NCBI GenBank assembly: GCA_030835875.1
Contig: JAURQY010000052.1
Location: 1-18,525 of the forward strand
Direction: 5' to 3'
DNA length: 18,525 bases
Source: Nitriliruptorales bacterium
GTDB taxonomy: Bacteria > Actinomycetota > Nitriliruptoria > Nitriliruptorales > Nitriliruptoraceae
A program made the translations under genes and the position numbers. The notes below the pieces were generated by a model. The model was not told the DNA's origin, searched no databases, and saw only the letters and a program-made list of their open reading frames with translations. Below, one piece after another: positions 14,068 through 18,525 of this stretch. Position 1 is the stretch's first letter. Each line of letters starts with the position of its first letter.

Positions 14068-14972
14068 CAGCCTCGGCCGGCGTAACGCTGCTCCGGCGGG
14101 ATGGTGTCGATCTCGATGCCGACCATCGCCTCACCGAGTGCACGCGAGACGCGCGCGACGACCTCAGGGTCCTCGAAGTGCGTCGTGGCCTCGACGATCG
14201 CACGGCCACGCTTGACCGGGTCGCCGGACTTGAAGATGCCCGAGCCGACGAACACACCGTCCGCTCCGAGCTGCATCATCATCGCGGCGTCCGCGGGTGT
14301 CGCGATCCCCCCGGCGGTGAACAGGACGACGGGCAGCCGGCCGAGCTCCGCGACCTCGGCGACGAGGTCGTAGGGAGCGGCGAGCTCCTTCGCGGCCGTG
14401 TGCAGCTCCGCCGCATCGAGCTGCGTGAGCCGGCGGATCCCCGAGGTGATGGCGCGCATGTGGCGCGTCGCCTCGACGACGTTGCCCGTCCCGGCCTCTC
14501 CCTTCGAGCGGATCATCGCCGCGCCCTCGGAGATCCGACGCAGGGCCTCGCCGAGGTTCGTCGCCCCGCACACGAACGGGACCGTGAACGGCTGCTTGTC
14601 GATGTGGTTCGCCTCGTCGGCGGGCGTGAGCACCTCGGACTCGTCGATGTAGTCCACGCCGAGGTGCTGCAGCACCTGTGCCTCGACCATGTGCCCGATG
14701 CGGGCCTTCGCCATGACGGGGATCGAGACCGCCTCGATGATCGACTCGATCATCTCGGGGTCGCTCATGCGTGCGACGCCGCCGTCCCGACGGATGTCGG
14801 CGGGCACGCGCTCGAGCGCCATGACAGCGACCGCGCCCGCCTCCTCCGCGATGCGAGCCTGCTCGGGGTCGATGACGTCCATGATGACGCCACCCTTGAG
14901 CATGTCGGCGAGACCGCGCTTGACGCGCTGGCTGCCGGTGACCGGTCCGTGACCGTTCGATGCTGCGGACAT
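14064..14972 (-). CDS. pdxS: Pyridoxal 5'-phosphate synthase subunit PdxS
   Basis: PdxS condenses ribose 5-phosphate, glyceraldehyde 3-phosphate and PdxT-derived ammonia into PLP, forming a dodecameric TIM-barrel complex. The 302-residue protein has KRGLADMLKGGVIMDV (18-33), with Asp32, and RVPADIRRDGGVARMSDP (55-72). Lys89 in PVMAKARIGH and Lys157 in MIRSKGEAGTGN match the two catalytic lysines of the family (Lys81 and Lys149 in Bacillus). GADGVFVGSGIFKSGDP is also present. The ATG at 14972 has GGAGG six bases upstream. The stop overlaps pdxT. Presence of pdxST means the host uses the DXP-independent B6 route. Confidence 0.97.
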   Translation of the reverse strand: MSAASNGHGPVTGSQRVKRGLADMLKGGVIMDVIDPEQARIAEEAGAVAVMALERVPADIRRDGGVARMSDPEMIESIIEAVSIPVMAKARIGHMVEAQVLQHLGVDYIDESEVLTPADEANHIDKQPFTVPFVCGATNLGEALRRISEGAAMIRSKGEAGTGNVVEATRHMRAITSGIRRLTQLDAAELHTAAKELAAPYDLVAEVAELGRLPVVLFTAGGIATPADAAMMMQLGADGVFVGSGIFKSGDPVKRGRAIVEATTHFEDPEVVARVSRALGEAMVGIEIDTIPPEQRYAGRGW

Positions 14973-14995
14973 CCGCGACCTCCGAGGGCCTCAGG

Positions 14996-15015
14996 AGCGG
15001 CGTGGGCGCGCCGCT
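14996..15015 (-). terminator. Stem-loop upstream of pdxS, possible terminator
   Basis: On the minus strand AGCGGCG pairs with CGCCGCT around a six-base loop. It lies 40 bases after the DUF3048 lipoprotein stop and 23 bases before the pdxS start, with no U-tract. It could end the lipoprotein transcript or sit in the pdxS leader. Chance is not excluded in such GC-rich sequence. Confidence 0.3.
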
Positions 15016-15055
15016 GGCAGAGGCTGGAGCGTACTGCTGGGACCGGCGAGGAGGA

Positions 15056-16147
15056 TCAGCCGATCTCGGGCATGCGGTCGCTCGCGGGCAGGTGGACCCA
15101 CGTGGGACCCGGTGCGAGCGGGAACGGTTCGCCGTCGGGGGTCAGGACGCGCAGGAGGTCGGACGCCGTCCGCTTCTCCCACCGCGCCTCGTAGCGGCGG
15201 CCGTCACGCAGCACGAGCGCCGGCGCGCCGGTGGTCGTCGCGTCGGTCTCGTCGTAGCCGCTCGCGCCGACGTAGTGACGGGTCGCGAGCACGACGACGT
15301 TCGCCGCCCCGATCTCGCCCGGGCCGGCAGTGGCGAAGGCGCGCCCGTTCTGGTCACGCCGGTAGACCCCGGCCGACGCGTCGTAGGTCCAGCCGGACCG
15401 GAACGCCGCCGACATCTCCACGACCACCGACGCACCCGGGTCGGCGCAGGACGTCGCGCTCGCAGGGCAGGACAGCGCACCACCGGGCACGTCGTCGCTG
15501 AACGTCCAGCCGATGTCGACGAGCGGACGCGCACCACGCGCCGTGACGACGTCGAGCACCTCCCCCGCGTCGACGTAGAGGTTGTGCGGAGCACGGCGGA
15601 CGTCGTCGCGGGAGAACCCGTCGACGCCCTCGACGACGCGGACCGCGGGCGTCGCCGCGAGCAGCTCCTGCACCTCGGCACGTGCGCCCGAGTAGGCGAA
15701 GCCCGACGGCCCGAAGCCCGACAGCAGGTCGGCGTCGACCGGCCGCGCCGAGCGGACCGGACCGACCTCGGCGGGGAGCGCCGAGTGGTAGAGCGCCATG
15801 AAGCGCGTGATGCCGCCCTCGACGAGCTCCTCGAAGACGATGTCGGCCGCCTCGAGGCCGGACTGCGGGCGCGCGTTCTCCGAGTTCTCGACCTTCACCG
15901 CGAGCAGCGGACGCGTGAGCACCTCGGGGTCGACCGGGAGGCCGGTGAACGGCGACCGCGGGCGGTCGTCCACGGTGACGGCGGCATCGCCGTCGGTCGT
16001 ACCGCCCGGCGTGCTCGCCCCGTCGGACGGCGCCGGTGTGACCGGCGCGTCGGAGGTCCCGCCGCAGGCCGCGAGGACCAGTGCGAGCGCCGCCGACGCG
16101 AGCACGGCACGGCGCTGCTGGCGCGTGCGGGAGATGGAGTGCTGCAC
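15056..16147 (-). CDS. DUF3048 (YerB-like) lipoprotein
   Basis: The 363-residue product is a secreted lipoprotein. The N-terminus has arginines (RTRQQRR, 7-13), a hydrophobic stretch and the lipobox LAAC with Cys28. A Ser/Thr/Pro/Gly-rich linker follows to about residue 60. The two-part DUF3048 domain follows: SPFTGLPVDPEVLTRPLLAV then ENARPQSGLEAADIVFEELV (about 90-109), GGITRFMALYH, VGPVRSARPVDADLL, RAPHNLY, and a C-terminal half ending in PGPTWVHLP. The family includes Bacillus YerB and has no established function. I prefer GTG at 16147 because AGGGG lies five bases upstream and it gives a compact signal peptide; an upstream ATG at 16204 has no ribosome site and would bury the signal. It stands alone between pimA and pdxS with gaps of 80 and 83 bases. 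Family call is firm; cell role is unknown. Confidence 0.88.
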   Translation of the reverse strand: MQHSISRTRQQRRAVLASAALALVLAACGGTSDAPVTPAPSDGASTPGGTTDGDAAVTVDDRPRSPFTGLPVDPEVLTRPLLAVKVENSENARPQSGLEAADIVFEELVEGGITRFMALYHSALPAEVGPVRSARPVDADLLSGFGPSGFAYSGARAEVQELLAATPAVRVVEGVDGFSRDDVRRAPHNLYVDAGEVLDVVTARGARPLVDIGWTFSDDVPGGALSCPASATSCADPGASVVVEMSAAFRSGWTYDASAGVYRRDQNGRAFATAGPGEIGAANVVVLATRHYVGASGYDETDATTTGAPALVLRDGRRYEARWEKRTASDLLRVLTPDGEPFPLAPGPTWVHLPASDRMPEIG

Positions 16148-16227
16148 GGGGACCCCTGCCCTGCCGGTCGTTCCGGTCGCGGCAGCGTACGGCCCGGCGA
16201 GCATGTCCGACCGGCCGGACGGACCGG

Positions 16228-17403
16228 TCAGCCCGCTCGGGTCGAGGCGCGAGCGACGGCGGCCTCGTAGACGCCGCGCATCCGCCCGGCGACCGCGGAC
16301 CAGTCGTGCGCCGCGGCCCGCTCCGCCCCCGCGGCCCTGATGCGGGACCGCAGACCAGCGTCGTCGAGGACACGTGCGATCGCCCCGGCGAGCGAGACCT
16401 CGTCATCCGGCGCGGCGAGCACCGCCTCGCGTCCGTCGCGTGCCACGTCGCGGTAGCCGGGGATGTCCGTCGCGACGACGGCCAGCCCGGCCGCCATCGC
16501 CTCGAGCAGGACGATGCCGAACGACTCGCCGCCCCTCGCGGGCAGGACCGCGACGTCCGCCTCCGAGAGCAGGGCCGGGAGCTCCGCGGGTGTCACCCGT
16601 CCGGCGAGCTCGACGCGCGCGGCGACGTCGGGCGGTGCTGCAGCACGGAGCCGCTCGAGCACCGGACGCGACGGTCCGTCCCCGAGCACACGGAGCTGCA
16701 GGTCCGGCCGCGTCGGTGCGAGGCGCAGGAAGGCGCGGAGGGCGACGTCAGCCCCCTTGCGGGGCTCGAGACGGCCGAGGAAGACCAGCCGGCGCGCGTC
16801 CCCGTCATGCCCCTGACGGCTCGCGTCCGCGCGCGCTCCCGCGAACCGTGCGACGTCGACGCCGTTCGGGACGACCGTCAGGTCGGCAGCATCGAGCCCG
16901 AGCATGCGGGCGTGGAACGCCGCCGCGGCAGGGCTGACCGCGGTCAGCACGTGCGCATGCGCGACGACACGGCGTGCCGGCATCCGCGCGGCGCGGTAGA
17001 GGCGTGGGAGTGCGCCACGATCCGCCGAGGCGTGGAACGTCGCGACCCGTGCGCCGACCTCGGCCAGCAGCGCGACCGGTCCGAGCACGGGTACGAGCGG
17101 CTCATGCACGTGGACGACGTCGGGTCGTGCGCGACGCAGCAGGTGTCGCAGCCGTCCGGCGTCCGCCGGCCCGAGCGCGATCGGCGCTCGGGATCCGTTC
17201 GCGGGGACGCTCCTCGTCCGGCCGACGACACGCATCGGACGGTCGCCGTCGGTCGCGTCGGCGACGACCCGACCGTCGAGCGAAGGGCCGAGGACGAGCA
17301 CCTCGTCGCCGGCCCGGCGCAGCGCCGTCGCGAGCGCACGCACATGCCCCTGGACCCCGCCCGCGACGTCGAGCGCGTACGGGCTGACGATCGCGACCCT
17401 CAT
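16228..17403 (-). CDS. pimA: PimA-like phosphatidyl-myo-inositol mannosyltransferase (GT4)
   Basis: This GT-B glycosyltransferase of family GT4 probably moves mannose from GDP-mannose to phosphatidylinositol at the inner face of the membrane, the first step of PIM synthesis. The 391-residue protein begins MRVAIVSPYALDVAGGVQGH, with the donor-site Gly pair of PimA. It has DVVHVHEPLVP (95-105), TFHAS with the key His124, PNGVDVARF (179-187), FLGRLEPRKG with Arg211 and Lys216 as sugar-nucleotide contacts, and the E-x7-E motif GESFGIVLLE (Glu293, Glu301). The ATG at 17403 overlaps the acyltransferase stop as ATGA; the longer open frame upstream is a shadow inside that gene. Coupling to a PatA-like gene supports PimA over other GT4 enzymes, but acceptor specificity is inferred. 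Confidence 0.85.
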   Translation of the reverse strand: MRVAIVSPYALDVAGGVQGHVRALATALRRAGDEVLVLGPSLDGRVVADATDGDRPMRVVGRTRSVPANGSRAPIALGPADAGRLRHLLRRARPDVVHVHEPLVPVLGPVALLAEVGARVATFHASADRGALPRLYRAARMPARRVVAHAHVLTAVSPAAAAFHARMLGLDAADLTVVPNGVDVARFAGARADASRQGHDGDARRLVFLGRLEPRKGADVALRAFLRLAPTRPDLQLRVLGDGPSRPVLERLRAAAPPDVAARVELAGRVTPAELPALLSEADVAVLPARGGESFGIVLLEAMAAGLAVVATDIPGYRDVARDGREAVLAAPDDEVSLAGAIARVLDDAGLRSRIRAAGAERAAAHDWSAVAGRMRGVYEAAVARASTRAG

Positions 17404-18425
17404 GCGCCGCGCTCCTGGCTCGATCGCCACGCCTGCTTCGCGAGCGCGCGCCAGTCCTCCCCCGCGCGCCAGCTCGCCACCACAGGGTGGTCCGGCTCGC
17501 GGTCCGCCAGCCAGTTCGGGACGAAGACGTGCCACTGGGTCGCGTCGACGGCGATGAGCCGTTCGAGCTGCTCGGCGACGACCTGCGTGCCGTCGTACAC
17601 GTCGAGTCCCGCGATGTCGACCGGTTTGAGCACCACCCCGTGGTAGCCGTCGCCCGCCGTCAGGAACGCACCCGTCGCGACCGGCCGACCGGTCCGCCGC
17701 GCGAGTGCCGCGGTCCCCGGTGGCAGCCGGCACGGCTCACCGAAGAAGTCGACGATCGGACCGCGCCGCGTCAGGTCACGGTCCGCCAGCAGGGTCGCGA
17801 GACCACCGCGCTGGACGCTCCCCTCGAGTTGGTCGAGCATCGGGCCGCCGCGCACGAGCGGGATGACGTCGAGCCCGGCGCGGACCCGCAGGTCGACGAA
17901 CCGGTCGAAGAGGCGTCGCGGCTGGACGACCTCGGCGACGACGACCATGCCCCAGCGTCGCTGCGACGAGAACAGTGCGCCGACGTCCCAGCTGCCGAGG
18001 TGCCCCGTCGCGAGGATCCCACCCGCACCACCGTCACGCACCCCGTCGATGTGGTGCAGCCCGACACCGCTCGCCTCCCGCAGCACCCGTTCGCCATCCA
18101 TCCGGTGCAGCCGGAAGGCGTCGATCCAGTACCGCGCGTAGCTGGCGAAGGACGCGTCGACGGTCGCGTCGTCCACGCTCGCGCCGCTCCCGGCGGACCG
18201 GGTGATCCGCGTCAGGTTGCGACGGACCATCTCACGCTGGCGCGACGGAGCGAACCGTGCCCACGTCCGGCCGAGCGTGCGCGAGAGCGCGAGCGCGCGA
18301 CGCTCCGGGAGCGCCTCGACCGCTCGCCAGAGCGCGACGTAGCGCAGGTAGGCCACGCGCTCCGCCCGCGTCGGTGGCGGTGCGGGCGGGAGGTCCCCGA
18401 GCAGACGTCCGGGGGTGACGCTCAC
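17400..18425 (-). CDS. PatA/HtrB-like phosphatidylinositol mannoside acyltransferase
   Basis: This 341-residue membrane-associated acyltransferase is of the LpxL/HtrB (LPLAT) family. In actinobacteria the member at this locus, PatA, acylates the mannose of PIM1/PIM2. The H-x4-D motif is His142 and Asp147 in ATGHLGSWDVGA. Other family marks are LLADRDLTRRG (212-222), DFFGEPCRLPPGTAALARRTG (226-246) and WHVFVPNWL near the C-terminus. No clear transmembrane segment is seen. The start is GTG at 18425, overlapping the preceding gene's TGA as GTGA. It is coupled downstream to the pimA-like gene. The host looks actinobacterial, so a lipid A role is unlikely; PIM acylation is inferred from the neighbours. 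Confidence 0.83.
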   Translation of the reverse strand: MSVTPGRLLGDLPPAPPPTRAERVAYLRYVALWRAVEALPERRALALSRTLGRTWARFAPSRQREMVRRNLTRITRSAGSGASVDDATVDASFASYARYWIDAFRLHRMDGERVLREASGVGLHHIDGVRDGGAGGILATGHLGSWDVGALFSSQRRWGMVVVAEVVQPRRLFDRFVDLRVRAGLDVIPLVRGGPMLDQLEGSVQRGGLATLLADRDLTRRGPIVDFFGEPCRLPPGTAALARRTGRPVATGAFLTAGDGYHGVVLKPVDIAGLDVYDGTQVVAEQLERLIAVDATQWHVFVPNWLADREPDHPVVASWRAGEDWRALAKQAWRSSQERGA

Positions 18426-18525
18426 GGCGTCCGGTGCTCCCCGTCCCGCCGCACGCGCCGGACGACCGCATCGACCGCATCGCCTCGACCGTTGCGAAGC
18501 CGTGTCGCGAGCCGCTCGCGAAGCC
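18422..18525 (-). CDS. C-terminal tail of an upstream gene (partial)
   Basis: An open frame enters from the right edge and ends in TGA at 18424-18422, sharing two bases with the GTG of the acyltransferase. The visible tail is about 33 residues, Arg-rich, ending RRVRRDGEHRTP. It has no recognisable motif. In related actinobacteria this position holds pgsA (phosphatidylinositol phosphate synthase), which would suit the PIM genes that follow, but the visible part is too short to confirm that. The 4-base overlap pattern shared with neighbouring genes is the main reason to believe the frame is real. Confidence 0.5.
   Translation of the reverse strand, partial: LRERLATRLRNGRGDAVDAVVRRVRRDGEHRTP

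Noticed and set aside
16209..16229. GACCGG/CCGGTC stem overlapping the pimA stop
   Set aside because: Only six pairs and no U-tract; it is indistinguishable from chance.
1..18525. Defence island, biosynthetic cluster, mobile element or CRISPR array
   Set aside because: Every substantial stretch is accounted for by a recognised, mostly housekeeping gene. I saw no direct repeats with spacers, transposase motifs, integrase, toxin-antitoxin pair or terminal inverted repeats.

Overview
The window is about 18.5 kb of very GC-rich DNA. All seventeen recognisable genes, plus a gene tail at the right edge, lie on the minus strand, so transcription runs from position 18525 towards 1. Most are housekeeping genes. 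The order (phosphatidylinositol-mannoside assembly, pdxST, yebC-ruvCAB, yajC-secDF, apt-rel, hisS, aspS) is the conserved actinobacterial arrangement. PimA-like and PatA-like enzymes, a CGAAC-N4-GTTCG SOS box and a bifunctional Rel also point to an actinobacterium. A DUF3048 lipoprotein and an HD phosphohydrolase within the cluster hint at a lineage outside the well-studied mycobacteria and streptomycetes, but I cannot name it.

In transcription order: (1) 18525-16228 holds the 3' tail of an unidentified gene, a PatA-like acyltransferase and a PimA-like mannosyltransferase, joined by 4-base start/stop overlaps, for phosphatidylinositol mannoside synthesis at the inner membrane. (2) 16147-15056 is a DUF3048 lipoprotein gene. 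(3) 14972-13408 is pdxS-pdxT, the two subunits of pyridoxal 5'-phosphate synthase. (4) 13358-12603 is yebC. (5) 12538-10179 is an SOS box followed by ruvC-ruvA-ruvB (Holliday junction resolution), closed by a strong hairpin at 10131-10158. (6) 10058-6253 is yajC, an HD-domain phosphohydrolase, secD and secF, the accessory part of the Sec translocon with an uncharacterised enzyme inside it. (7) 6188-2480 is apt, rel and a metallo-beta-lactamase-fold hydrolase (purine salvage and (p)ppGpp metabolism). (8) 2470-1 is hisS and the first 367 codons of aspS, which runs off the left edge.

Six junctions are 4-base ATGA or GTGA overlaps inside the window, with a seventh to the gene tail at the right edge. 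They indicate translational coupling in the PIM group, pdxST, ruvCAB, yajC-HD, secDF and rel-hydrolase. No gap between genes exceeds 120 bases. I saw no rRNA, tRNA, CRISPR array, insertion sequence, prophage or plus-strand gene.

I found no convincing previously undescribed multi-gene system. The points most worth a second look are the LexA-type box at ruvC, the conserved but uncharacterised HD phosphohydrolase within the Sec accessory genes, and unusual residues in the two aminoacyl-tRNA synthetases. AspRS has the non-discriminating signature, and HisRS has a divergent motif 2 loop and His-binding motif.
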